Positions 7,489-15,140 of a stretch of DNA of 19,895 nucleotides are shown here, in pieces. Origin of the DNA: Bacteroidales bacterium UBA5515 (lineage in GTDB: Bacteria; Bacteroidota; Bacteroidia; Bacteroidales; P3); the NCBI GenBank assembly GCA_002423895.1, contig DIOL01000013.1, positions 1 to 19,895 on the forward strand, written 5' to 3'. The first letter of the stretch is position 1. Each line of letters starts with the position of its first letter. The position numbers and the translations under genes were made by a program. The notes beneath the pieces were generated by a model. The model was not told the origin of the DNA and did no database searches. It saw only the letters and a program-made list of their open reading frames with translations.

Positions 7489-7899
7489 ATGAAAGTAAAA
7501 GCAATTTTTAGGTTAGTAGTTTTTAGTTTAGCACTAAATCTATCATTGGGCTTATTTGCTCAACAAAATGAACCTATTGAATCAAGTGTAGATACCTATG
7601 CTTTAGCTCCAATGGAAAAACAAGCAGTTTCTGATTTTATTTTTGCAAACATTAATTATCCAAAAGAAGAAATAGGATCTGGAATTTCTGGAATGGTTAT
7701 AGTTAAATTTGTTGTTGAAAAGGATGGTACAATTTCCAATCTAACAATTGACAAAAGCTTAAGCACTCTTTTGGACCAAGAAGCTCAAAGAGTTATTTCT
7801 CTAATCCCTGGCAAATGGATTCCAGCAACAGTAAATGGACAAAATGTTCGCTCTTATGTAAAACTTCCAGTCATGTTTAGCGACCCTAACAAAAAATAG
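7489..7899 (+). CDS. Secreted TonB C-terminal-domain protein, divergent paralogue 4
   Basis: A 136-residue, more distant TonB_C-type protein. It has a signal peptide (about residues 1-24, ending LFAQ). The EFPGG motif is replaced by ALAPMEKQAVSDFIFANINYP. GMVIVKFVVEKDGTI is kept, as is a helix with QEAQRVISLIPGKW, and the KWKPA motif becomes KWIPATVNGQ. It ends in KLPVMF. It is set apart from the other three by 116 nt in which I see no consensus promoter, and a strong terminator follows. It may be an older duplicate with a different partner, or could be read through from upstream. Confidence 0.8.
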   Translation: MKVKAIFRLVVFSLALNLSLGLFAQQNEPIESSVDTYALAPMEKQAVSDFIFANINYPKEEIGSGISGMVIVKFVVEKDGTISNLTIDKSLSTLLDQEAQRVISLIPGKWIPATVNGQNVRSYVKLPVMFSDPNKK

Positions 7900-7941
7900 A
7901 ATTATCAATTTTCAAAACTCATAATTGAATCCCCTTTACGC

Positions 7942-7974
7942 AGGTCATCATCTAACAGGTGATGACCTTTTTTT
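7942..7974 (+). terminator. Terminator after the TonB_C cluster
   Basis: AGGTCATCATCT (7942-7953) and AGGTGATGACCT (7957-7968) form a 12-bp stem (one T-G pair) around a 3-nt loop, followed by a run of T to 7974. It isolates the cluster from dnaK. Confidence 0.9.
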
Positions 7975-7990
7975 ATGACATAATGTCATA
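7974..7990. promoter_or_regulatory. 17-nt odd palindrome upstream of dnaK (candidate operator)
   Basis: TATGACATAATGTCATA is a perfect inverted repeat about a central A at 7982. It begins at the end of the upstream terminator and lies about 100 nt before the dnaK start. It does not match the HrcA CIRCE element (TTAGCACTC-N9-GAGTGCTAA). It has the same odd-centre geometry as the ladder units elsewhere but no phased neighbours. Confidence 0.4.
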
Positions 7991-8091
7991 TTTGTTTGTT
8001 TCTTTTCAATTGGCATATTTGTTGAAAGAAGAATGAGGAAAAGTTATTAAAGTATAAAAACAATAAAGAAACTAAATAAATAATTAAGAAT

Positions 8092-9999
8092 ATGGGAAAA
8101 ATAATTGGAATTGACTTAGGTACAACAAACAGTTGTGTCTCAGTTATGGAAGGTAACGAACCTGTAGTTATTCCTAATAGCGAAGGAAGACGTACAACAC
8201 CTTCAATTGTTGGATTTATGTCAAATGGCGAAAGAAAAGTAGGAGATCCTGCAAAACGTCAAGCCATAACAAATCCACACAACACAGTTTCTTCTATAAA
8301 ACGTTTTATGGGAGAATCATGGGAACAAGTTCAAAACGAAATCAAACAAGTTCCTTACAAAGTAGTTAAAAGTGATAATAATTCTCCTCGAGTTGATATT
8401 GATGGAAGATTATATACTCCACAAGAAATTTCTGCAATCGTTCTTCAAAAAATGAAAAAAACAGCAGAAGATTATCTTGGTCAAACAGTAACAGAAGCTG
8501 TTATTACAGTTCCTGCTTACTTCAACGACTCACAACGTCAAGCAACAAAAGAAGCTGGTGAAATTGCTGGTTTAACAGTAAAACGTATTATCAACGAACC
8601 AACAGCGGCAGCATTAGCTTATGGTTTGGATAAAAAATCACAAGATGTTCACGTTGCAGTTTTTGACCTTGGTGGTGGTACATTCGATATTTCAATTTTA
8701 GAATTAGGCGATGGAGTATTTGAAGTAAAATCAACAAATGGCGATACTCACCTTGGAGGAGATGACTTTGACCAAAAGATTATTAATTGGTTGGCAGAAG
8801 AATTTTTGGCAGAAAAGAATGTTGATTTAAGAAAAGATCCAATGGCTTTGCAACGTTTGAAAGAAGCTGCAGAAAAAGCAAAGATTGAACTTTCTTCTTC
8901 AACACAAACCGAAATCAATCTTCCTTACATCATGCCAATTGATGGAGTTCCTCAACACTTGGTAAAAACACTAACAAGAGCTAAATTTGAACAATTATGT
9001 GACAGTTTAATTCAAGCAACTTTGGAACCATGTCGTAAGGCATTGTCTGATGCTGGACTAAGCAAATCAGATGTTAATGAAGTAATATTGGTTGGAGGAT
9101 CAACTCGTATTCCTGCAATTCAAAAAATTGTTGAAGACTTCTTTGGAAAAGCACCTTCAAAAGGAGTTAATCCAGACGAAGTTGTGGCAGTTGGAGCAGC
9201 AATTCAAGGAGGAGTTTTAACAGGAGAAGTAAAAGACGTACTTCTACTTGACGTAACACCACTATCATTAGGAATTGAAACCTTAGGAGGAGTTACAACC
9301 AAACTTATTGAAGCAAATACAACAATACCAACAAAGAAATCTCAAGTTTTCTCTACTGCAGCAGACAATCAACCATCAGTTGAAATCCATGTATTGCAAG
9401 GAGAAAGAGCAAGAGCAGTTGATAATAAATCAATAGGAAGATTCCATCTTGATGGTATTACACCAGCACCAAGAGGAATTCCTCAAATTGAAGTAACATT
9501 TGATATTGATGCTAATGGTATTTTAAATGTAAGTGCAAAAGATAATGCAACTGGCAAACAACAATCAATTAGAATTGAAGCATCAAGTGGATTGTCAGAT
9601 GAAGAAATTAAGAAAATGAAAGCAGAAGCAGAAGCAAATGCTGATGCAGACAAAAAACTTAAAGAAGAAGCAGACAAGATAAATGCAGCCGATGCAATGA
9701 TTTTCCAAACTGAAAAGCAGTTTAAAGAACTTGGTGACAAGCTAACAGCTGACAAGAAAGCACCAATTGATGCTGCCCTAACAGAACTGAAAGCAGCTCA
9801 TGAAAGCAAAAATATTGCACAAATTGATGCAGCAATGGAAAAGATTAACGCTGCATGGAGTACTGTATCTCAAGACCTATACAACCAACCAGGAGCTAAT
9901 CCACAACAAGAACAACAAACAAATTCACAAGACAATTCAAGCAATACTTCAAACCAAGATGGTGAAGTAACAGATGCTGACTTTGAAGAAGTGAAATAA
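8092..9999 (+). CDS. dnaK: Molecular chaperone DnaK (Hsp70)
   Basis: A 635-residue Hsp70 chaperone that binds unfolded protein segments in an ATP-driven cycle with DnaJ and GrpE. The nucleotide-binding domain (about 1-380) shows the phosphate-1 loop IGIDLGTTNSCVSVM at the N-terminus, DLGGGTFDISIL near 200, HLGGDDFD near 223 and the VGGSTRIPAIQ segment near 340. The linker contains DVLLLDVTPLSLG, followed by the beta-sandwich substrate-binding domain and a helical lid. The C-terminus is a Gln/Asn-rich tail ending DADFEEVK, the normal bacterial form. It is full length. No grpE, dnaJ or hrcA lies in the window, so dnaK is a single-gene unit with its own terminator. Confidence 0.98.
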   Translation: MGKIIGIDLGTTNSCVSVMEGNEPVVIPNSEGRRTTPSIVGFMSNGERKVGDPAKRQAITNPHNTVSSIKRFMGESWEQVQNEIKQVPYKVVKSDNNSPRVDIDGRLYTPQEISAIVLQKMKKTAEDYLGQTVTEAVITVPAYFNDSQRQATKEAGEIAGLTVKRIINEPTAAALAYGLDKKSQDVHVAVFDLGGGTFDISILELGDGVFEVKSTNGDTHLGGDDFDQKIINWLAEEFLAEKNVDLRKDPMALQRLKEAAEKAKIELSSSTQTEINLPYIMPIDGVPQHLVKTLTRAKFEQLCDSLIQATLEPCRKALSDAGLSKSDVNEVILVGGSTRIPAIQKIVEDFFGKAPSKGVNPDEVVAVGAAIQGGVLTGEVKDVLLLDVTPLSLGIETLGGVTTKLIEANTTIPTKKSQVFSTAADNQPSVEIHVLQGERARAVDNKSIGRFHLDGITPAPRGIPQIEVTFDIDANGILNVSAKDNATGKQQSIRIEASSGLSDEEIKKMKAEAEANADADKKLKEEADKINAADAMIFQTEKQFKELGDKLTADKKAPIDAALTELKAAHESKNIAQIDAAMEKINAAWSTVSQDLYNQPGANPQQEQQTNSQDNSSNTSNQDGEVTDADFEEVK

Positions 10000-10070
10000 A
10001 ATTAGTGAAAAACAACAAACTAAAAAGAAAAGTTTTAAGTTAATAACTAAATAAGGCGAAAGCCAACATA

Positions 10071-10110
10071 AACCGCAGTAAACTAAGTTTTGTTGCGGTT
10101 TTTTATTTTT
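10071..10110 (+). terminator. dnaK terminator
   Basis: AACCGCA at 10071-10077 pairs with TGCGGTT at 10094-10100, extended by two G-T pairs and three A-T pairs around a CTAAGT loop. TTTTATTTTT follows. The loop side carries AAACTAAGTTT, the reverse complement of the palindrome core AAACTTAGTTT found at 10141-10151. Confidence 0.85.
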
Positions 10111-10139
10111 ACCAATTCTTTGAAATTTATATCCAAAAA

Positions 10140-10240
10140 CAAACTTAGTTTTACTCCAAAAAGGACTTAGTCCTTTACCCCCAAGGACTAAGTCCTCTAT
10201 GCTCAAGGACTAAGTCCTCCGACCCTAAGGACTAAGTCCT
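10140..10240. repeat. Ladder of 13-nt odd palindromes, 22-bp period (AGGACT-A-AGTCCT)
   Basis: Four units at 10162-10174, 10184-10196, 10206-10218 and 10228-10240 are perfect odd palindromes exactly 22 bp apart. A degenerate fifth unit, CAAACTTAGTTTT at 10140-10152, is in the same phase and keeps the ACTTAGT core. The central base is T in the first two and A in the rest, as if units can sit in either orientation. The 9-nt spacers (actccaaaa, ttaccccca, ctatgctca, ccgacccta) differ from each other but all end in A. Confidence 0.9.
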
Positions 10241-10261
10241 TTTTTTAGATGTTAAAGAATT

Positions 10262-10285
10262 AAGTATTTACCAATATAAATACTT
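10262..10285 (-). terminator. Possible terminator of the DUF1232 gene
   Basis: AAGTATTTA (10262-10270) and TAAATACTT (10277-10285) form a 9-bp AT-only stem with a 6-nt loop, 20 nt past the stop of the - strand gene. The T tract on that strand is poor (TTAATTCTTT), so termination here is uncertain. Confidence 0.4.
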
Positions 10286-10305
10286 GAATTTGAAAGAATA
10301 ATAAT

Positions 10306-10686
10306 TTATGAAGCAAAAACTGAAACAAGGTAAAGAATCATTGCAACCCATAAAAGAATAATAATTAAAGCGGAAAGTATTCCAAACCTTTTGCTTATTC
10401 TTATTTTTTCCTTTGCCTTAATTCTGCAATCTTCAAAAACTTCTTTTGGGATTAGTTTTATGGAAATAGTAATCATAATTGGAAGAATAATCAAATCGTC
10501 CAAATAACCAAGAACTGGAATAAAATCAGGGATTAAATCAATAGGGCTAACAGCATAACTAATGGTCAAAACAATCATTGTCTTTGCAATTAAAGGAGTT
10601 CTTTTATCCTTCATAGCAAGATAAATTGCAAGAATATTCGATTTAATACCCCTTGTCTTTTCTTTAAGTTTGTTTAGATACCCCAT
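10306..10686 (-). CDS. DUF1232 (YkvA-like) membrane protein
   Basis: A 126-residue protein of the DUF1232 family. The family core is clear: a basic amphipathic start, then KRTPLIAKTMIVL, SYAVSPIDLIPDFIP and GYLDDLIILP, a membrane-embedded block with the conserved SPIDLIPDFIP and LDD motifs. A second hydrophobic helix (about residues 103-124) ends the protein. The family is widespread in bacteria and has no settled biochemical role. It is a lone gene between two palindrome ladders. A - strand -7 box TATTTTTG (10723 to 10716) lies 30 nt upstream. Confidence 0.85.
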   Translation of the reverse strand: MGYLNKLKEKTRGIKSNILAIYLAMKDKRTPLIAKTMIVLTISYAVSPIDLIPDFIPVLGYLDDLIILPIMITISIKLIPKEVFEDCRIKAKEKIRISKRFGILSALIIILLWVAMILYLVSVFAS

Positions 10687-10715
10687 TTCTGCATAAAAAA
10701 TAATAATTTCAACTG

Positions 10716-10723
10716 CAAAAATA
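10716..10723 (-). promoter_or_regulatory. Probable -7 box for the DUF1232 gene
   Basis: TATTTTTG on the - strand fits TAnnTTTG and lies 30 nt before the ATG. No TTTG is visible at the expected -33 position. Confidence 0.45.
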
Positions 10724-10840
10724 TGTCTTTTTTTTAGATATTGAATAACGAAGAATTAAACCTTGTAAGTATCAAAAAAAGAGAAGAATAGAACTATCGA
10801 AAAGCCACTTAAAACTAATTTTAATTGATATGAAACTGAT

Positions 10841-10941
10841 ATAATGCCATTATATTCTAAGTATAATGCCATTAAACCAGCAATATAATGCCATTATACT
10901 TATCATATAATGCCATTAAACCGACATTATAATGGCATTAT
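10841..10941. repeat. Ladder of five 13-nt odd palindromes, 22-bp period (ATAATG-C-CATTAT)
   Basis: Units lie at 10841-10853, 10863-10875, 10885-10897, 10907-10919 and 10929-10941, each exactly 22 bp apart. Units 1, 3 and 5 are perfect. Units 2 and 4 end CATTAA instead of CATTAT. Unit 5 has a central G, so reads as the reverse orientation. The 9-nt spacers are attctaagt, accagcaat, acttatcat and accgacatt. Spacers 2 and 4 resemble each other, suggesting a 44-bp higher-order repeat. It lies in the 437-bp gap between the divergent DUF1232 and DUF4919 genes; the rest of that gap shows no gene. Confidence 0.9.
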
Positions 10942-11123
10942 ACCAGATTGAAACGAAGTCTAATCAGATTTTTATTTGATATTTTTAGATTAAAATAAGG
11001 AATAGAGGTATAAATAATTGAATAAATTTATAAATTTTAAACTTTATGAGAGTAATAAAAAGAATAATATTATATTTGCAAAATAGATATTTGAATTCAA
11101 GTAATTTATAATACAATATAAAT

Positions 11124-11798
11124 ATGAAGAAGTTTTTTATATTAATAATCATTTCAGTATTATTTTCCAATATTCAGGCTCAGGAAAAAACATTTGAATC
11201 ACCTAATTATGATGCAATACAACATGCAATTCAAGACAAATCTTCTATCTATTATTATTCTGATTTAATGCAGAGATTTGAAAATTATGACACTACATTA
11301 ACTTTTGAAGATTATCAACATTTATATTATGGATATGTTTTTCAGAAGGATTACAGCCCATATAAGAGGTTTTCAAAAGATGAAGAATTATTAGAGTATT
11401 ATAGAAATACGAATATAAAAGAGAAAGATTATCAAACAATTATTGAGCTTGTTAATGAATCATTGGAAGAGTTTCCTTTTGAAACCAATTATCTTGAGTT
11501 TATGTTGCATATATATACATTGAAAGAAGATGAGGAAATGGCAAATAAGATTTTAAGAAGATTGCTTGGAATAATATCAGTCATTACCTCAAGCGGAGAT
11601 GGAAAAACATGTGAAACAGCATATCATGTAATATCAGTAAGCCACGAGTATCTAATTTTAAATTATTTTGAATTGACAATCAAATCTCAGTCTTTAGTAG
11701 AAATGAAATGTGATTACATTGCTTTAAATAAAAATAAAGAAAAAATCAAAGGCTTATATTTCAATGTGGAAAAATTATTCGATATAGGTATTAAATAA
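11124..11798 (+). CDS. Secreted DUF4919-family protein
   Basis: A 224-residue protein with a signal peptide (about residues 1-19, ending NIQAQ) and a body typical of the Bacteroidota DUF4919 family. Its marks are NYDAIQHAIQDKSS, the LTFEDYQHLYYGYVFQKDYSPY block (family hallmark) and a helical region with repeated Leu/Glu (about 90-145). The C-terminal part includes SSGDGKTCETAYHVISVSHEY and a short beta segment. No catalytic motif is evident and no function is known for the family. It stands alone, more than 300 nt from the Hachiman genes, so it is probably not part of the defence unit. It and that unit are together bracketed by palindrome ladders. Confidence 0.72.
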   Translation: MKKFFILIIISVLFSNIQAQEKTFESPNYDAIQHAIQDKSSIYYYSDLMQRFENYDTTLTFEDYQHLYYGYVFQKDYSPYKRFSKDEELLEYYRNTNIKEKDYQTIIELVNESLEEFPFETNYLEFMLHIYTLKEDEEMANKILRRLLGIISVITSSGDGKTCETAYHVISVSHEYLILNYFELTIKSQSLVEMKCDYIALNKNKEKIKGLYFNVEKLFDIGIK

Positions 11799-12115
11799 TA
11801 TAAATTAGCAATTTGAGATTAAAAAAACTTTTTTACTATGATGTTTTGTATTAATGAATGATAAGTTTATATATATGGTGAATCAACAAAAGCTACATAA
11901 AGTCAAAGAAAAATAGCTTAACATATACCATATAATTGACAAAAGGGAAACGAACATATAAAAATGGTATGTATTTTTATTGATGGATTTTCAATTAATA
12001 TTTTTTTAAACTACAATGAAGATTCAAAAATTGTGTTTTAGAAATATTCCATATAAAAAATAAAGTTAAAGGAAGAAATATGGAATAATAGTATAAATGT
12101 AAAAATGGAATTGAT
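11799..12115 (+). other. Gap before hamA with inverted repeats
   Basis: A 317-nt AT-rich gap with no gene on either strand. ATACCAT (11926-11932) and ATGGTAT (11964-11970) are inverted. Nearer hamA, TATTCCATAT (12045-12054) and ATATGGAATA (12078-12087) form a perfect 10-bp inverted repeat with a 23-nt spacer, ending 28 nt before the start codon. No consensus TAnnTTTG box was found, so the hamAB promoter is not identified. Confidence 0.45.
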
Positions 12116-13042
12116 ATGAATAATTTAAAATTTGAGGTATTGCTTGATGATTTTTTTTCTGCTTTTAATACTAATAAAGATCTTTCCCCAACAAGTAATA
12201 AGAAAGTTTTGAGTCTGATTAACGATTTTGAAGACGGTAAATGGAGATATACAAAGTTTCAAAGTTTTATTTGGGATAATATTATAGAAACAGCATTATC
12301 AAAAAGGGAAAGAGAGAAGTTGGTTAATCAAGACCATTCTCGGTTAATTGCTGCTGCTAAAAATCTGCGTTTAACTGATAAAGAGAATGACATAGGTAAG
12401 GGAAGTGAATTAGCAGAGATTGTTTTATATGGAATAATGAAACATCATTATAAGGCATTAGCTACAGTGCCTAAAATATTTTACAAACAAAATGTACAAG
12501 ATAATGCGAAAGGAGTAGATAGTGTTCATATTGTTTTAGATAATAATAATGATTTTTCCGTTTGGTTTGGTGAAGCTAAATTCTATGATAGTATAGAAAA
12601 TACACGCTTAGATAGTATTATTGATTCAGTAGGGAAGTCAATACAAACTGAAAAATTAAAAAAAGAGAATAGTATTATTACTAATATATCGGATATTGAT
12701 TATGTTATTGATAATGAAGAGTTGAGGACTAAAATAAAATTGTTATTATCTGGAGATACTTCTATTGATGATTTAAAACCTAAGTTGCATATTCCAATTT
12801 TATTGCTTCATGAATGTTCAAAAACAAAAGATGCTACTAAATTAACGAATAATTACAAAAATGATATTATTGCTTATCACAAAGATAGAGCACAATCGTA
12901 TTTTTCTAAACAAATATCTAAAATTGGAGAACTCCATAAATATTCAGATATAACCTTTCATTTAATTCTCTTTCCTGTTCCAGATAAAAAAGAAATTGTG
13001 GATAAATTTGTATCTAATGTAGAACATTATAAGAATCAGTAA
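12116..13042 (+). CDS. hamA: HamA, Hachiman anti-phage nuclease (DUF1837)
   Basis: A 308-residue DUF1837 protein, the effector of the Hachiman defence system. In the family HamA is a DNase held in check by the HamB helicase and released when genome integrity is disturbed. PD-(D/E)xK-type catalytic residues are visible: a helix carrying E98 and E101 (GKGSELAEIVLYG), D135 in GVDSVH, and E153-A-K155 in WFGEAKF. The C-terminal part contains the LHIPILLLHECSK strand and a helix with HKDRAQSYFSKQIS, also typical. The N-terminal 70 residues are helical and match no domain I can name. It ends 1 nt before the hamB start, so translation is probably coupled. A perfect inverted repeat lies just upstream (12045-12087). 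Confidence 0.88.
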   Translation: MNNLKFEVLLDDFFSAFNTNKDLSPTSNKKVLSLINDFEDGKWRYTKFQSFIWDNIIETALSKREREKLVNQDHSRLIAAAKNLRLTDKENDIGKGSELAEIVLYGIMKHHYKALATVPKIFYKQNVQDNAKGVDSVHIVLDNNNDFSVWFGEAKFYDSIENTRLDSIIDSVGKSIQTEKLKKENSIITNISDIDYVIDNEELRTKIKLLLSGDTSIDDLKPKLHIPILLLHECSKTKDATKLTNNYKNDIIAYHKDRAQSYFSKQISKIGELHKYSDITFHLILFPVPDKKEIVDKFVSNVEHYKNQ

Positions 13043-13043
13043 T

Positions 13044-15140
13044 ATGAGAGATGAATTTGAAATTTACAGAAAAATCAATGATTTACTTACTTATTCAAAA
13101 GAAAAAGAGGCAAGAGAAGAACTTATAAAACTTTTGGATTACTACGAAACTCATCAGATAGAATATAATCCTATTGTAAATCATTTGATTAGAGAAACAG
13201 GCTTATATCCGTATATTCACACAGATACAGCGAATTGGGAAGAAAAATTTGTTTGTGAGGCTTTTAAAGTAGATACAGGAGAGAAAAAAGAAAAAATATT
13301 ACATAGGGAGCAGTCTTTGCTTTTAAAGAAATTAATTGAAGGTGAGAATATTGCGGTGAGTGCACCCACAAGTTTTGGAAAAAGTTTTGTAATAGACGCT
13401 TTTATAACGTTGAAAAATCCAATAAATGTTGTAATCATTGTTCCAACTATAGCATTAACGGATGAAACAAGAAGGAGACTCTACAAAAAATTTGTTAGCA
13501 GGTATAAAATTATTACTACACCAGAGGTTGATTTAGGTGAAAGAAATATCTTTATATTCCCTCAAGAACGGGCGATTAGCTATATCGAAAAGATAGACAA
13601 TATTGACATTTTAATTATTGATGAGTTTTACAAAGCAGGAATTGCTTTTGACAAAGAAAGAGCACCAATTCTACTTAAAGCAATATTAGAACTAGGCAAG
13701 AAGTCAAAACAAAAATATTTTTTAGCTCCCAATATATCTGATATACAAGAAAATCCTATTACAGAGAACATGGAATTTATTAATCTTGATTTTAATACCG
13801 TATTTTCTGAAATACATGAAATATATAAATATGCAGATAAAGTAATAAGTAATGATTTCAAGGCAACCAAAATGTTAGAGATTTTACGAAATAAGAATAC
13901 TAAATCATTAATATATGCAGGAACCTTTAATAATATTGATACTATAGCAAATATTCTAAAAGACAATTTACAAGAAAAACACAACGAAATATTAGATGAT
14001 TTCTCCGATTGGCTCAAAGAAAATTATTGTCAACATTACATATTAGCAGATATAATAAAAAAGGGAATAGGAATACATAATGGAAGATTGCATAGGTCAT
14101 TAAGTCAAATACAAGTAAAATTATTTGAAGAAGAGGAAGGGTTAGATAATATTGTTTCTACTTCGTCCATAATTGAAGGTGTAAATACTTCTGCCGAGAA
14201 TGTTATTATTTGGGCTAATAAAAATGGAAAATTAGGCTTAAACAATTTTACATACAAGAATATAGTTGGCAGAAGTGGAAGAATGTTTAAACACTTTATT
14301 GGTAAAGTTTTTTTATTAGAAAAACCACCTTTACAAGAATTTACTCAATTGAAATTGGAATTTACTGATGATTTGATAACTTCTTTAGACATTGAAAAAT
14401 TCAAAGGAGATTTAACAAGAGAGCAGGAAATAAAAATAATAGCATTTAATAATGAAATGGATACTGTTTTGGGACAGGGTGTGTACAATCAAATACTTAA
14501 AGATAATTCTTTTCAAACTTTTAGTCCAAGTAGATTGAGGACAATTGCTATTAATATGAAAAATAATCATAGTAAATGGCATGGAATAACTTATCTGAAT
14601 TCGCCTAATATAGATGATTGGGAAAGTAATTTATATTTGATTTTAAACTCCATTGGTGTAGTTGGTGCAAAATATGGTGATATGGTGGCATATATCAAGG
14701 TTATTTCAGAGAACTGGAATAAAACAATTCCTCAAATGCTTCCTTTTTTACAAGGGAATGGTGTAACTATCGAAAAATTTTTTGAAATGGAAAGAGATGT
14801 TACTTATAAAGTGGCAACGATGCTAAAAGATGTGAATTTATTATATAATCACATTTTTACAGACAATGTAGATATTAGCCCTTTTATTTCAAAAATATCT
14901 CATGCTTTTTTACCTAAATTGGTTTATGAATTAGAGGAATATGGATTACCAAGAATGGTTAGTAAGAAAATTCAAGATTCAAGAATAATAAACTTAGAAA
15001 ATCCAGATATGTCTATTCATGAAGCAATATTTCAATTTAATCGAATTGGATTAGAGAAGATAAAACAGCAAATACCAAATTTGCATTCTTTTGAATCATA
15101 TATATTGGATTATTTTTATGATGGCATTAAAAGTGAATAA
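13044..15140 (+). CDS. hamB: HamB, Hachiman superfamily 2 helicase
   Basis: A 698-residue SF2 helicase, partner of HamA. In known Hachiman systems HamB loads on DNA and controls the nuclease. Motif I is APTSFGKS (K113). Motif II is the unusual DEFYK (D193, E194) in place of DEAD/DEAH. A motif III-like LAPNISD follows, then the SLIYAGTF strand of the second RecA domain, TSSIIEGVNTSAENVI (motif V region) and NIVGRSGRMFKHF (motif VI, R410 and R413). About 280 residues past the helicase core have no motif I recognise and probably form the HamA-binding or DNA-clamp part. The sequence looks intact, with no frameshift. It starts 1 nt after hamA. No third gene follows, so the system is the minimal two-gene form. 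Confidence 0.88.
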   Translation: MRDEFEIYRKINDLLTYSKEKEAREELIKLLDYYETHQIEYNPIVNHLIRETGLYPYIHTDTANWEEKFVCEAFKVDTGEKKEKILHREQSLLLKKLIEGENIAVSAPTSFGKSFVIDAFITLKNPINVVIIVPTIALTDETRRRLYKKFVSRYKIITTPEVDLGERNIFIFPQERAISYIEKIDNIDILIIDEFYKAGIAFDKERAPILLKAILELGKKSKQKYFLAPNISDIQENPITENMEFINLDFNTVFSEIHEIYKYADKVISNDFKATKMLEILRNKNTKSLIYAGTFNNIDTIANILKDNLQEKHNEILDDFSDWLKENYCQHYILADIIKKGIGIHNGRLHRSLSQIQVKLFEEEEGLDNIVSTSSIIEGVNTSAENVIIWANKNGKLGLNNFTYKNIVGRSGRMFKHFIGKVFLLEKPPLQEFTQLKLEFTDDLITSLDIEKFKGDLTREQEIKIIAFNNEMDTVLGQGVYNQILKDNSFQTFSPSRLRTIAINMKNNHSKWHGITYLNSPNIDDWESNLYLILNSIGVVGAKYGDMVAYIKVISENWNKTIPQMLPFLQGNGVTIEKFFEMERDVTYKVATMLKDVNLLYNHIFTDNVDISPFISKISHAFLPKLVYELEEYGLPRMVSKKIQDSRIINLENPDMSIHEAIFQFNRIGLEKIKQQIPNLHSFESYILDYFYDGIKSE

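Noticed and set aside
8014..8021. CATATTTG as dnaK -7 box
   Set aside because: It lacks the TA at the first two positions of TAnnTTTG, and an identical 8-mer occurs at 7987-7994, so it cannot be singled out as the promoter.
9483..9755. Open frames antisense to dnaK, mutS, hamB and the other large genes
   Set aside because: They overlap strongly supported genes on the opposite strand, have skewed composition (for example Ser/Ala-rich) and lack family motifs.
10140..10941. CRISPR array
   Set aside because: Repeats are only 13 nt and spacers 9 nt, far below CRISPR sizes. There are no cas genes, and repeat sequence changes between loci.
11124..11798. DUF4919 protein as a third Hachiman component
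   Set aside because: It has a signal peptide and lies over 300 nt upstream, and known Hachiman systems have two cytoplasmic proteins.
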